Shown piece after piece: positions 35,447 to 44,652 of a DNA stretch of 64,000 nt (its first letter is position 1; every line of letters begins with the position of its first letter). Source of the stretch: JAXLQL01 sp046331625 (lineage in GTDB: Bacteria; Acidobacteriota; Terriglobia; Bryobacterales; Bryobacteraceae). The notes below the pieces were generated by a model. That model saw only the letters and a list, made by a program, of their open reading frames with translations, was not told where the DNA came from and did no database searches. The DNA is taken from assembly GCA_046331625.1 (NCBI GenBank), contig JAXLQL010000013.1, positions 139,727 through 203,726 on the forward strand, read 5' to 3'. Position numbers and translations under genes: made by a program.

Positions 35447-35857
35447 ATGCGAACCAAAATCGGAATGGGGCTGGCATGGCTGCTGCTGCTACCGGCTCTT
35501 CTGTGGGCGGCGCCGGCCGCCAAAGCCACAGCGGCCAAAGGGGCGGCGGCTCCGGCGATGACAGACGCGCAACTCGAGCAGGCCATTCGCGCCCGCTTCG
35601 CACGTTCGAAGATCCAGGAAGAGAAGTTCCAGGTGCACGTGCAAAACGGGACGGCGATCCTCGAGGGCAAAACCAAAATCATCCAGCGCAAGGCGACGGC
35701 CACGCGGCTGGCGAGGCTGGCTGGAGCGCGTTCCGTGAAGAACAAGATCGAGATCGACGAGGCCGCGCGCCAAGCGGCGCTCGACAATCTGCAGCAAGGC
35801 AGGCGCAGGGTCCAGGTCAAGCGGTCTGACGCGCGGAGCGAAAAATCCGAACGCTGA
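35447..35857 (+). CDS. Exported BON-domain protein
   Basis: A 136-residue protein with a signal peptide (MGLAWLLLLPALLWAAPA), an Ala-rich linker and one BON-like domain at about 38-105 (QLEQAIRARFARSKIQEEKFQVHVQNGTAILEG style, then ARSVKNKIEI). The tail is basic. BON domains bind phospholipid and occur in periplasmic osmotic-stress proteins such as OsmY. It begins immediately after the preceding gene and is convergent with rplK. Confidence 0.75.
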   Translation: MRTKIGMGLAWLLLLPALLWAAPAAKATAAKGAAAPAMTDAQLEQAIRARFARSKIQEEKFQVHVQNGTAILEGKTKIIQRKATATRLARLAGARSVKNKIEIDEAARQAALDNLQQGRRRVQVKRSDARSEKSER

Positions 35858-35887
35858 CGCGCGCGTGGCGCGCGCTCGAACGTGCTG

Positions 35888-35908
35888 GCGGGCACTTCAA
35901 GTGCCCGC
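35888..35908. terminator. Perfect hairpin between the BON gene and rplK
   Basis: gcgggcactt-c-aagtgcccgc, ten perfect base pairs with a one-base centre, placed between two convergent genes. It has no T-tract, so it may be a bidirectional stop or a variant of the REP-like hairpins in this genome. Confidence 0.5.
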
Positions 35909-35926
35909 TCCCGAGCCGGGCGTGAA

Positions 35927-36355
35927 CTAGACTACGTCGACACCCATGCTACGGCAGGCGCCCTTCACCTGCTCCACGGCGCCTTCGAGCGAGAAGCTGT
36001 TGAGATCGGGCATCTTCAGTTTGGCGATCTCTTCCACCTGCTTCATCGTGATCTTGCCCACCTTGTTCCGGTTGGGCTCGGCCGAACCCTTGGCCAGATT
36101 CACGGCGCGCTTCACCAGCACGGCCACCGGCGGCGTCTTGGTGATGAAGGTGAACGTGCGGTCAGAGTAGATGGTGATCACCACGGGGATGATCAGCCCT
36201 TCGTTGTCTTTGCTCGACGTCTTGGCGTTGAAGGCCTTGCAGAACTCCATGATGTTGACGCCCTGGGGTCCGAGCGCGGTACCCACCGGCGGCGCCGGCG
36301 TGGCCTTGCCGGCCGGAATCTGAAGCTTCACCATCCCCGTAACTTTCTTCGCCAT
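35927..36355 (-). CDS. rplK: Ribosomal protein L11
   Basis: A 142-residue L11, full length. It has the N-terminal segment MAKKVTGMVKLQIPAGKATP, the conserved PPVGTALGPQGVNIMEFCKAFN and a C-terminal RNA-binding domain (KTPPAVLVKRA-like, GKITMKQVEEIAKLKM). L11 binds 23S rRNA at the GTPase centre and is the target of its own autoregulation in many bacteria. A GAGGTAGATC ribosome-binding site precedes the start. It ends the translation block here; the expected rplA does not follow, and the next gene is convergent. Confidence 0.97.
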   Translation of the reverse strand: MAKKVTGMVKLQIPAGKATPAPPVGTALGPQGVNIMEFCKAFNAKTSSKDNEGLIIPVVITIYSDRTFTFITKTPPVAVLVKRAVNLAKGSAEPNRNKVGKITMKQVEEIAKLKMPDLNSFSLEGAVEQVKGACRSMGVDVV

Positions 36356-36390
36356 GATCTACCTCTTGAAAACTTTCTCCGTTGGGATAT

Positions 36391-36999
36391 CTACTGTACT
36401 TTTTCCACCTGCAGGAAGTCGAGCTCCACGGGCGTGGCGCGGCCGAAGATGGTCACCAGCACGCGCAGCGTGTCGCGTTCGGTGTTGACCTCGTCCACTT
36501 TTCCAGTGAAGTTGGTGAACGGCCCGTCGGTGATGCGCACCTGCTCGCCCTTCTCGAAACTGAGCTTGGGGCGCGGCCGTTCGGTCGACTTGGCTTGCCG
36601 GTAGAGAATCGAATTGACCTCGTCGGCGCTGAGCGGCACGGGAGTGTTCCCGCCGCCGACGAATCCGGTGACGCGCGGCGTTTCGTTGACGTAGTGCCAC
36701 AGCGTCTCGTCCATTTCCATTTGCACCAGCACGTAGCCGGGATACAGCAGGCGCTTGCTGGTTACCTTCTTACCCGCCCGCATCTCCACCACTTCTTCCT
36801 GCGGAATCAGGATCTCTCCTACCCGGCCGGCAAAGCCGAAGGCTTCGGCGCGGGTACGCAGCGAATCGCGCACCTTTTGCTCGAACCCGGAGTAGGTGTG
36901 GATGATGTACCAGCGCATGTTCGGCCGGTCTGGCACGGCGGATTCGCCAGCCGCCGCAACGGCCGTTTCCGCGTCGTTTCTGATGGGCTCTTCCTGCAT
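36391..36999 (-). CDS. nusG: Transcription termination/antitermination factor NusG
   Basis: A 202-residue NusG. A short acidic extension is followed by the NGN domain (MRWYIIHTYSGFEQKVRDSL, VEMRAGKKVTSKRLLYPGYVLVQMEM) and the C-terminal KOW domain (FEKGEQVRITDGPFTNFTGKV). It binds RNA polymerase and links it to Rho or the ribosome. It lies in the canonical order secE-nusG-rplK with gaps of 30-35 bases. Confidence 0.96.
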   Translation of the reverse strand: MQEEPIRNDAETAVAAAGESAVPDRPNMRWYIIHTYSGFEQKVRDSLRTRAEAFGFAGRVGEILIPQEEVVEMRAGKKVTSKRLLYPGYVLVQMEMDETLWHYVNETPRVTGFVGGGNTPVPLSADEVNSILYRQAKSTERPRPKLSFEKGEQVRITDGPFTNFTGKVDEVNTERDTLRVLVTIFGRATPVELDFLQVEKVQ

Positions 37000-37029
37000 T
37001 GTGATGTTGCCCTTTCCGGCTTCGAATCC

Positions 37030-37287
37030 CTACTTGGCGAACGTGTCGAACAGGCGCTTGATCAACCGGCCCATCACGATGTCCACGGCGGCGAAATAAA
37101 ACGCAAACGCAAAGATGGTGATCAGAACCACTGCTGTAGTCGCCTGCACCTGTTTGCGGCTGGGCCAAGTAACGCGAGTCATCTCGGCGCGGAGGTCTTT
37201 GGCATACTCCCGAAAGCGCTCCACCCAGGAGCCTACTGCGCCGAGAGGCTTGTCTTGCGGCTGTTCCGCGTTTGCTACGGTCGCCAT
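37030..37287 (-). CDS. secE: Preprotein translocase subunit SecE
   Basis: An 85-residue SecE with the single-span bacterial layout: an amphipathic segment (FREYAKDLRAEMTRVTWPSRKQV, including the signature VTWPSR) and one membrane helix (TTAVVLITIFAFAFYFAAV). The start at 37287 is preferred over the one at 37353, which would translate the 3' region of tRNA-Trp. SecE clamps SecY in the protein-export channel. Confidence 0.95.
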   Translation of the reverse strand: MATVANAEQPQDKPLGAVGSWVERFREYAKDLRAEMTRVTWPSRKQVQATTAVVLITIFAFAFYFAAVDIVMGRLIKRLFDTFAK

Positions 37288-37323
37288 GTGTTGATCCTTG
37301 TCAGTGGTTTCCCGCTCGGGGTC

Positions 37324-37399
37324 TGGCAGGGGCGGAGGGATTCGAACCCCCACTCGCGGTTTTGGAGACCGCTGGTCTAACCGTTAAACCTACGCCCCT
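37324..37399 (-). tRNA. tRNA-Trp (CCA anticodon)
   Basis: A 76-base tRNA on the minus strand with encoded CCA. The acceptor stem AGGGGCG pairs with CGCCCCT, the discriminator is G, and the T arm contains GTTCGAATC. The anticodon stem GCGGT/ACCGC encloses the loop CTCCAAA, giving CCA, which reads UGG. It lies between rpmG and secE, its usual place. Confidence 0.97.
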
Positions 37400-37424
37400 T
37401 CGTTTGAGCTAACTCGATTCCGGC

Positions 37425-37577
37425 CTACTTGGTTTCGCGATGCGCCACGTGCTTGCGGCAGAACGCACAGAACTTCTTGATTTCCAGGCGCTCGGTCATC
37501 GTTTTCTTGTTCTTGGTGGTGCTGTAGTTGCGGCGCTTGCAATCTTGGCAAGCCAGCGTAATGATCTCGCGAGGCAT
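37425..37577 (-). CDS. rpmG: Ribosomal protein L33
   Basis: A 50-residue L33 (MPREIITLACQDCKRRNYST... ending HVAHRETK) found by direct translation. Two CxxC pairs, CQDC and CAFC, show it is the zinc-binding form. It lies 21 bases after the tuf stop and just before tRNA-Trp, a standard order in many bacteria. It is part of the large ribosomal subunit. Confidence 0.96.
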   Translation of the reverse strand: MPREIITLACQDCKRRNYSTTKNKKTMTERLEIKKFCAFCRKHVAHRETK

Positions 37578-37598
37578 TGTGATCCTACTCCTTCCAGT

Positions 37599-38784
<1,186 letters not shown>

Positions 38785-38891
38785 GCCTACCTCTGTCTAA
38801 TCAAACCAACCCTTACCCGTCCCGACCGTGTCGAGCAGGTTCGTTCAGCACCGGATCCTAAGGGGATTTTTCAGGACGGAGCGGAATCGAC

Positions 38892-38967
<76 letters not shown>

Positions 38968-38978
38968 CCGAAGATCTC

Positions 38979-39008
38979 ATATTAGCAGGGCCAATGGTGG
39001 GAAAACAA
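38979..39008 (-). promoter_or_regulatory. Candidate promoter of the tRNA-Thr/tuf block
   Basis: On the minus strand TTGTTT (39003-39008) and TAATAT (38979-38984) are 18 bases apart and end 11 bases before the tRNA 5' end, as expected for a stable-RNA promoter. Sequence match only. Confidence 0.55.
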
Positions 39009-39060
39009 CATCGGCCGTCTCGGGGGAACGCCCCATGCCGCTAGGGTCCCCAAAAGGCCG

Positions 39061-40023
39061 ATGGATTCGCAGATGAAACGAATTGCCGGTTTGCTCGTTG
39101 CGGGTGTGCTCGGCGCCTCTCTGGCTGGGTTCGCGCTACCCGGAGTCGCCGTTACGGGTTGGGCTGTCATGAAGAAGTTGAGCGGGCAAGCTGAGTACTG
39201 CCCCTGGAGCGGAACCTTCCGCTTCGTCTCCACCGCGGACGAGTTGAGCCAACTGGTGGATGACTCACGGGCGGCCGAGCACGTCATCGAGAAGGACGAC
39301 GAGCGTGGCCTCAAGAAGGTTGCCACGGCCTGGGGACGAGCCTTCTGGGTGCAGCAACTGGACTCCAATGCACACAGTGTCGGATTCGCTTGGCTGATCG
39401 GCGAGCACCGCTGGGAAGAACTCCACAACGCCGCCGACCAGGTCAAGCGCGGCGACGTGGTGCTCGATTGCGGAGCGCACGTGGGGGTGTTCACGTTTCG
39501 CGCTCTGCGCCGCGGCGCGAGCAAGGTGGTTGCCATCGAACCCGATCCGAGCAACGTCGAATGCATCCGCCGCAACTTCAAACTCGAGATCGATGAGGGG
39601 CGCGTGGTGGTGATGCCGGTGGGCGTGTGGAGCAAAGAAGGCACCATGCAGCTATCGCTCGGCCAGGGACACAACACCGGGCTCAACAGCCTGGTGATGC
39701 AGCAAGGCGGATCTTCTATCGAGGTCCCCGTCAAGACGGTGGACCAACTGGTGGCCGAACTCGGCCTGAAGCGCGTCGACTACATCAAGATGGATATCGA
39801 AGGAGCCGAACGCGAAGCGCTTCGCGGCGCCGCGGCCACGATCCGAAGCCACGGCCCCACCATCATGCTTGACCTCAATCACCGTCCCGACGATGGCAAA
39901 GTACTACCCGAAGTGATCCGCGCCGCGCGGGCGGACTATGGTTTCGAATGCGGTCCGTGCCAGTTGGCCGACAACAAAACGAACCTGATCCCGCACCTGG
40001 TCTACTTCCGCAGCGGACGGTGA
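39061..40023 (+). CDS. FkbM-family SAM-dependent methyltransferase, membrane-anchored
   Basis: A 320-residue protein. An N-terminal hydrophobic stretch (IAGLLVAGVLGASLAGFALPGV) suggests a membrane anchor or signal. The FkbM domain covers about residues 130-300: SAM motif VVLDCGAHVGVFTFRA, acidic loop VVAIEPDPSNVE, and DYIKMDIEGAEREAL, the family's signature. FkbM enzymes O-methylate sugars or natural products. It stands alone after the tRNA-Thr region. The substrate is unknown. Confidence 0.82.
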   Translation: MDSQMKRIAGLLVAGVLGASLAGFALPGVAVTGWAVMKKLSGQAEYCPWSGTFRFVSTADELSQLVDDSRAAEHVIEKDDERGLKKVATAWGRAFWVQQLDSNAHSVGFAWLIGEHRWEELHNAADQVKRGDVVLDCGAHVGVFTFRALRRGASKVVAIEPDPSNVECIRRNFKLEIDEGRVVVMPVGVWSKEGTMQLSLGQGHNTGLNSLVMQQGGSSIEVPVKTVDQLVAELGLKRVDYIKMDIEGAEREALRGAAATIRSHGPTIMLDLNHRPDDGKVLPEVIRAARADYGFECGPCQLADNKTNLIPHLVYFRSGR

Positions 40024-40101
40024 CCCGGCCACCTGGACCACCGGTGAATTAGCATCGCAGCCTCGGTGTCCGCGCCTGACACGTCGATACAATCGGACTG
40101 G

Positions 40102-40932
40102 ATGCAGTGTCCCACCTGCGGCCTCGACACCGGACAGCATGAGCGGCATTGTCCGAACTGCCTCTCGGATCTCGGCTTCCCCAATGTGCGAGCGGCACGG
40201 TTGCCCGATGAGGTCTCGGCGCTCGACGCCCGATTCATGGAGGCGCTCGCGAATGCGGACGCGGAAGCAACTCGCTCCATCGTTGACGACTTCGCCGTAG
40301 CACTGGAGAGCTCAGCCGTTGTCGTGTGCCGCCAGTACGGAGATGTGTACGACTTCTTGAAAAGCGACAACGAACTGTACGCATCGTTCGCGCTCCTCGT
40401 CGAGGGAAAGAAACGAAGGCCGAGCGCCGCCCCGATCGATCTCGCCAGACGGCAGACCGACGCGATATTCTTCCCGTACTTCGAGAAGGAGATTCGCTTC
40501 GCCGCACTCAGCCTCGACGGACTCGGCGCGGCTCACTACGGGCCAGTCAGCATCGTCCTCGCCCCTTCGGCGATCCGCCTGCGGACATCGTTCTTCGAGA
40601 AGAACACTGTGGAATTCGCTATTGAACGTAAGTTGGGTCCAGGCCGCCCCGTCCCGCCCGGCTTCCGGTCCGACTGGGACCGCCGGCACAAACTCGCCGT
40701 CGCGAAAGGTCATGGGCGCATCCGGCCTTCCACCGCAGCCTCCGATTTCCCTCGAATCGTGCTGGACGGTGACGAGTTCATAGAAGCCCACATCTACGGT
40801 CCGCTCCACCGCCGGGCAATCCAGCGTTTGGTCGCGAGATACCCTCGCGGCTCGGACGAAATGGCGTACCTCTTGGCGATTCAAGATCTCCTCGCAAAGG
40901 AGTCCCTTCCCATCAAGCTCGATATCGTCTAA
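40102..40932 (+). CDS. Zinc-ribbon protein of unknown family, possibly ADP-ribosyltransferase-like
   Basis: A 276-residue protein from the ATG at 40102; a GTG at 40066 would add 12 residues. It begins with a zinc ribbon (CPTCGL...CPNCLSDLG). The rest includes ALSLDGLGAAHYGPVSIVLA, RLRTSFFEKNTVEF, a basic RRHKLAVAKGHGR and a late acidic EAHIYGPLHRRAIQRL. The order Tyr-Gly-rich strand, Arg, Phe-Phe-Glu-X-Asn and a late Glu-X-X-(I/V)-X-Gly-Pro recalls some ADP-ribosyltransferase-like toxins. This is a visual resemblance, not a match. Seven bases separate it from its partner gene. Confidence 0.55.
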   Translation: MQCPTCGLDTGQHERHCPNCLSDLGFPNVRAARLPDEVSALDARFMEALANADAEATRSIVDDFAVALESSAVVVCRQYGDVYDFLKSDNELYASFALLVEGKKRRPSAAPIDLARRQTDAIFFPYFEKEIRFAALSLDGLGAAHYGPVSIVLAPSAIRLRTSFFEKNTVEFAIERKLGPGRPVPPGFRSDWDRRHKLAVAKGHGRIRPSTAASDFPRIVLDGDEFIEAHIYGPLHRRAIQRLVARYPRGSDEMAYLLAIQDLLAKESLPIKLDIV

Positions 40933-40939
40933 TCTGGGA

Positions 40940-41809
40940 ATGTCGATGGAATACGTGTTCGCACCTTCGGCAGGCATCGGCCGGGTCCTGGAACCGGGCT
41001 CCGACTGGCACAGCCTCAACCACGAACCAAAGTCTGCAGCTTGGGCTGCGCGCTTCACGGTCGATCCAGACAAATGGGAAGTCACGGATGTGCTCGACGA
41101 GGAAGACGCGCGGAAGATTCTCGCCCTCGAGCGTGATCGAGCCGATGCGCTTCAGCTCTTGTTAATCGCGTTGGACCCCGAGTTCAGTGACCGGGTATTC
41201 GAGCTCTCTTGCAACGCCGCAGCACCCCTTTTGCAGCGAGCCGAGGTCCTGTCCGAAGTGTCCAAGCTGATCCTGGCCCTACCGCTGATTCCCAAGAACG
41301 CCCTAACGGAGTTCGACGAGGGAAGCGGTGTCTATTTCCTGGACCGCACGCTACCTCAGCTTGCAGCCGCGCGGCCAGGCCCCTTGACAGATCTGTTCCG
41401 GCAGCTCGACGAAGCACAGCCTTTCGTCGTTGCCCTTCGAAAGTGGTGGGATGCGATCCCGGATGAGTTGTTCCATCCCGGCGGACGAGACGCTTGTTAC
41501 AGTGCGATAGTCGCCGCCGGCGTTCACGGCCAACTCCTCTCGGCCTACATGGCGGGGCAGGATCTCCGGGACCAGGTAGACGCTCTCACGCAGCGGGAGG
41601 ACCTGAGTCTCGGCGAGAAGTGGCCGCAATATGCGGATATCCTGCGCCAATGGGTGCTCGCGATCGGCAGGCAGCCCGGCGATATCGTAACTCTTGCTCT
41701 CCCAGACGGAGTTTTGTTTTCGAAGGTGAGGATCCAGCCAAGCCCGCTCCCCTCTGATTCGCAAGAGCCGGGACCCAGCGCCGCCCAGATGGCTCAACTC
41801 CTGCACTGA
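40940..41809 (+). CDS. Unknown partner protein of the zinc-ribbon gene
   Basis: A 289-residue soluble protein with no recognisable family. It is largely helical and acidic (VTDVLDEEDARKILALERDRADALQL, LPQLAAARPGPLTDLF) with a beta segment near the end (DIVTLALPDGVLFSKVRI). The start is seven bases after the zinc-ribbon gene, so the two form one unit. If the first protein is a toxin or effector, this one may be its regulator or antidote; that is only an inference from the pairing. Confidence 0.5.
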   Translation: MSMEYVFAPSAGIGRVLEPGSDWHSLNHEPKSAAWAARFTVDPDKWEVTDVLDEEDARKILALERDRADALQLLLIALDPEFSDRVFELSCNAAAPLLQRAEVLSEVSKLILALPLIPKNALTEFDEGSGVYFLDRTLPQLAAARPGPLTDLFRQLDEAQPFVVALRKWWDAIPDELFHPGGRDACYSAIVAAGVHGQLLSAYMAGQDLRDQVDALTQREDLSLGEKWPQYADILRQWVLAIGRQPGDIVTLALPDGVLFSKVRIQPSPLPSDSQEPGPSAAQMAQLLH

Positions 41810-41812
41810 ACC

Positions 41813-42706
41813 CTATCTCGACTTCCGCCCCGGCCACCTGGACCACTCGAGCCCCGGGCGGTCTACCCGGAACTCCACCAGCCGCCCCTTCTCCATCTCC
41901 GTCACGTACACCGTCCGCCCGTCCGGACCGCCAAAGCAAAGATTGCTCGGCTTTGACCCGAGCACCGGGATCTCCCGCAGTAGCTTCCCCTCCGGCGACA
42001 CCTTCGCCACCGTCCCCTTCCCGTGCCGAGTGATGTAGAGGTTCCCATCCACATCCACACGCATCCCATCGAACCCGTGATCGGGAAACTCGATCAACAG
42101 CCGCTTGTTCGTGAGTGACCCATCGCGCTCGATCCGGAACGCCCACACCTTGCGCTGCACGGACTCGTTCACATAAAGCGTCTTCCCGTCCGGACTCGCG
42201 TCGATCCCGTTCGTGGTCCCCATGCCCGACGCCACGCGCCGCACCGCACCCTTGCGGTCGATCCGCCAGATCTGCCCCGTGCCTTCCTTCCAATTCGGAT
42301 CGCTCGCATAGAGCGTCCCATCGCGCAACATGCAGATGTCGTTCGGCTGGTTCATCTCGTTCGAATGCGCGAACGCGCGGACCTTCTTCGTCGCCACATC
42401 GATCAGCAGCACGTTGTGATTCGTGTAGTCGGCAACAAACATCCGGCCCTTGCGATCGAACCGGATCCCGTTGCCCAGGCTCCCGTTCGGCATCTCGAGC
42501 CAGACTTCGCCCTTGCCGTCCGGCGTCACGCGGCCAATCGTCGGCTTGCGAGCGAAGCTCACCGCGAAGATGTTGCCCTCCCGGTCCACCGCGGGACCTT
42601 CGATCTCGCCAGTGAAGCTGTTCGGCTCGGTCAGGCCGCGCGCCACCCAAAGATCCTCGGCGCTTGCGGCCAAGGCGCATACTAGAAACAACGAAGCTCT
42701 GCTCAC
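41813..42706 (-). CDS. Exported SMP-30/gluconolactonase-like protein
   Basis: A 297-residue six-bladed propeller protein. The GTG start at 42706 gives the signal SRASLFLVCALAASAED; an ATG at 42736 is also open but places 10 polar residues ahead of it. Motifs typical of the SMP-30/gluconolactonase family are present: EGPAVDREGNIFAVSF, QPNDICMLRDGTLYASDP, NGIDASPDGKTLYVNES and GFDGMRVDVDGNLYIT. These bind a metal and hydrolyse lactones. Divergent from pcm. Confidence 0.82.
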   Translation of the reverse strand: MSRASLFLVCALAASAEDLWVARGLTEPNSFTGEIEGPAVDREGNIFAVSFARKPTIGRVTPDGKGEVWLEMPNGSLGNGIRFDRKGRMFVADYTNHNVLLIDVATKKVRAFAHSNEMNQPNDICMLRDGTLYASDPNWKEGTGQIWRIDRKGAVRRVASGMGTTNGIDASPDGKTLYVNESVQRKVWAFRIERDGSLTNKRLLIEFPDHGFDGMRVDVDGNLYITRHGKGTVAKVSPEGKLLREIPVLGSKPSNLCFGGPDGRTVYVTEMEKGRLVEFRVDRPGLEWSRWPGRKSR

Positions 42707-42740
42707 GTCCGCATATCGTATCAAAGGGAGCGGCATCGTC

Positions 42741-43415
42741 ATGAGGCCCCTGTTGCTTGTCCTCTCGCTTCTCGCCCCGCCTGATCCCTTCGCCGCCGAG
42801 CGCGACGCCATGGTGCGAGACACGATCGAGAAACGCGGCGTCCGCGACAAGGCCGTACTGCGAGCCATGCGCGAGGTCCCGCGACACGAGTTCGTACCGC
42901 CAGAGCTTTGGGGCAGGGCCTATGCAGATTCGGCACTTCCCATCGGCCACGGCCAGACCATCTCCCAGCCCTACATCGTCGCGCGCATGACTGAGTTGCT
43001 CGGCCCCGACCCCGCGGCTCGGGTGCTCGAGATCGGAACCGGCTGCGGGTACCAGTCCGCTGTACTCGCGCGCGTCTTCGCCGAGGTCTTCACCATCGAG
43101 ATTGTTCCCCAACTTGCCGAGCAAGCACGCGCCACCTTTGACCGGCTCGGGGTGGCGAATGCCCACGGCAAGACTGGAGACGGCTATCTCGGCTGGCCGG
43201 ACAAAGCTCCGTTCCAGCGCATTCTCCTCACCGCAGCCCCATCCACCATCCCGCAGGTTCTGATCGACCAACTCGTGCCCGGAGGCCGCCTGGTCGGCCC
43301 TGAGGGAGCCTCCCCGGACGACCAGGTGATCGTGATCCTCGACAAGAGCCGTGACGGAAAGATCACCCGGCGCACAGCCGAGGCGGTCCGCTTCGTCCCC
43401 ATGGTTCGCCGCTAG
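42741..43415 (+). CDS. pcm: Exported protein-L-isoaspartate O-methyltransferase
   Basis: A 224-residue Pcm homologue that methylates isoaspartate to allow protein repair. It has REVPRHEFVPPELWGRAYAD, the GHGQTISQPYIVARMTELL substrate loop, the SAM motif LEIGTGCGYQSAVLARV and LVPGGRLVGPEG. Unlike the usual cytoplasmic enzyme it starts with a hydrophobic leader (MRPLLLVLSLLAPP), which suggests export or anchoring. Since SAM is cytosolic, the fate of the leader is an open question. The next downstream gene starts after a strong promoter region. Confidence 0.85.
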   Translation: MRPLLLVLSLLAPPDPFAAERDAMVRDTIEKRGVRDKAVLRAMREVPRHEFVPPELWGRAYADSALPIGHGQTISQPYIVARMTELLGPDPAARVLEIGTGCGYQSAVLARVFAEVFTIEIVPQLAEQARATFDRLGVANAHGKTGDGYLGWPDKAPFQRILLTAAPSTIPQVLIDQLVPGGRLVGPEGASPDDQVIVILDKSRDGKITRRTAEAVRFVPMVRR

Positions 43416-43442
43416 ATCCTCAAGCACCCCTCGACACACCCC

Positions 43443-43484
43443 TTGACCAGAGAGAACTTTGGCCGTATACTGAACAGTGTTCAG
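43443..43484 (+). promoter_or_regulatory. Strong sigma70-type promoter overlapped by a 15-bp palindrome
   Basis: TTGACC (43443-43448), 17 bases, then TATACT (43466-43471). Directly overlapping the -10 box and start point is the perfect palindrome ctgaacagtgttcag (43470-43484), the size and symmetry expected of a TetR/AcrR-type operator. No regulator gene of that kind is in the window. It reads into the exporter operon at 43522, which has a GAGG ribosome-binding site at 43512. Confidence 0.75.
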
Positions 43485-43521
43485 AAACAATTTTTCGGTT
43501 TTTTTACGCGTGAGGATTTAG

Positions 43522-44646
43522 ATGGCGAACCTAGCTTACAAGAACCTGTTCCATGATCGGATCCGGCTGGCAGTCACGCTCTCCGGTATCGTCTTCGCCT
43601 TGGTCTTGATCATCATCCAGTTCGGACTATTTCTCGGATTTATGGACACCACGGCAAACATTATCGAGCACTCCCGCGCCGATCTATGGGTCGCCGCCCC
43701 GGGCACGCCGCACGTCAACGGCGGCACGCCGATCCCGGAGCGCCGCCGCTACCAGATCCTCGCCCAACCCGGTGTTGCCCAGGCCGAGAAGTACCTGGTT
43801 TGGTTTGTGAACTGGAAGCTGCCCTCGGGCGCCACGGAATCGGCGCAAGTGGTTGGCTTCGATGTCGACTCGGGCATCGGCGGTCCGTGGAATCTGGTGG
43901 CGGGTTCCGTTGACGGCCTGCGCGGACAAGACACCGTCATCCTCGACGAGCTCTTCCTGGGCAAGCTCGGCGTGAAGGGCATCGGCGACACGGTGGAGAT
44001 CAACGGCCGGCGCGCCCGTGTGGTGGGGCTCACACGTGGCATCCGTTCGTTCACCACCGCGCCCTGGATCTTCACGTCGTTCAAGAACGCGCAGAACTAC
44101 GCGCAGGTTCGGGAAGAAGACACGCTGTTCTTCCTTGTCAAGCTGGCGCCCGGCGCCGATCCCACGCGCACCAAGGCAGCCATCGAGGCCAATGTTCCGT
44201 GGGTGGAAGTGAAAACCAATCCGGAGATGCGCTGGAAGACGCAATACTACTGGCTGTTCAGCACCGGCGCTGGCATCACCACTCTGATGGGCGCGGCGCT
44301 CGGACTGCTGGTGGGCGTCGTGGTAGTGGCGCAGACCATCTACGCCACCACCATGGACCATATCCGCGAGTACGGCACGCTCAAAGCCATGGGCGCGGCG
44401 AACAGCTATCTCTACAAGGTCATCATCCAACAGGCGCTCATCGCCGCCGCGATCGGATACGCGCTCGCACTCGCCACGGGAGCGCTGGTGGTCCGTAGCA
44501 GCGCCACGTCCGATGCGGCGATTCTCCTGCCGCCGGAGATGGTGGCGGGCACGCTGCTCATCGCTATTTTCATGTGCGTGACAGCGTCGCTGATCTCCAT
44601 TCGCAAAGCCACCGGCATCGATCCGGCGCTCGTCTTCAAGGGGTAA
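43522..44646 (+). CDS. ABC exporter permease, DevC/FtsX-like
   Basis: A 374-residue permease. It has an N-terminal membrane helix (LAVTLSGIVFALVLIIIQFGLFLGF), a periplasmic domain of about 200 residues and three C-terminal helices (LLVGVVVVAQTIYATT, IGYALALATGALVV, MVAGTLLIAIFMCVTASL), with the cytosolic REYGTLKAMGA coupling segment. This is the MacB/FtsX topology, closest in layout to DevC, which works with an ATPase, a HlyD-type adaptor and TolC. It is the first gene of the four-gene exporter. Confidence 0.85.
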   Translation: MANLAYKNLFHDRIRLAVTLSGIVFALVLIIIQFGLFLGFMDTTANIIEHSRADLWVAAPGTPHVNGGTPIPERRRYQILAQPGVAQAEKYLVWFVNWKLPSGATESAQVVGFDVDSGIGGPWNLVAGSVDGLRGQDTVILDELFLGKLGVKGIGDTVEINGRRARVVGLTRGIRSFTTAPWIFTSFKNAQNYAQVREEDTLFFLVKLAPGADPTRTKAAIEANVPWVEVKTNPEMRWKTQYYWLFSTGAGITTLMGAALGLLVGVVVVAQTIYATTMDHIREYGTLKAMGAANSYLYKVIIQQALIAAAIGYALALATGALVVRSSATSDAAILLPPEMVAGTLLIAIFMCVTASLISIRKATGIDPALVFKG

Positions 44647-44652
44647 TTCGCC

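Noticed and set aside
41586..43490. 634-residue minus-strand open frame
   Set aside because: Crosses three better-supported genes (unknown partner, SMP-30, pcm); low-complexity Gly/Arg/Ala composition typical of GC-rich shadow frames.
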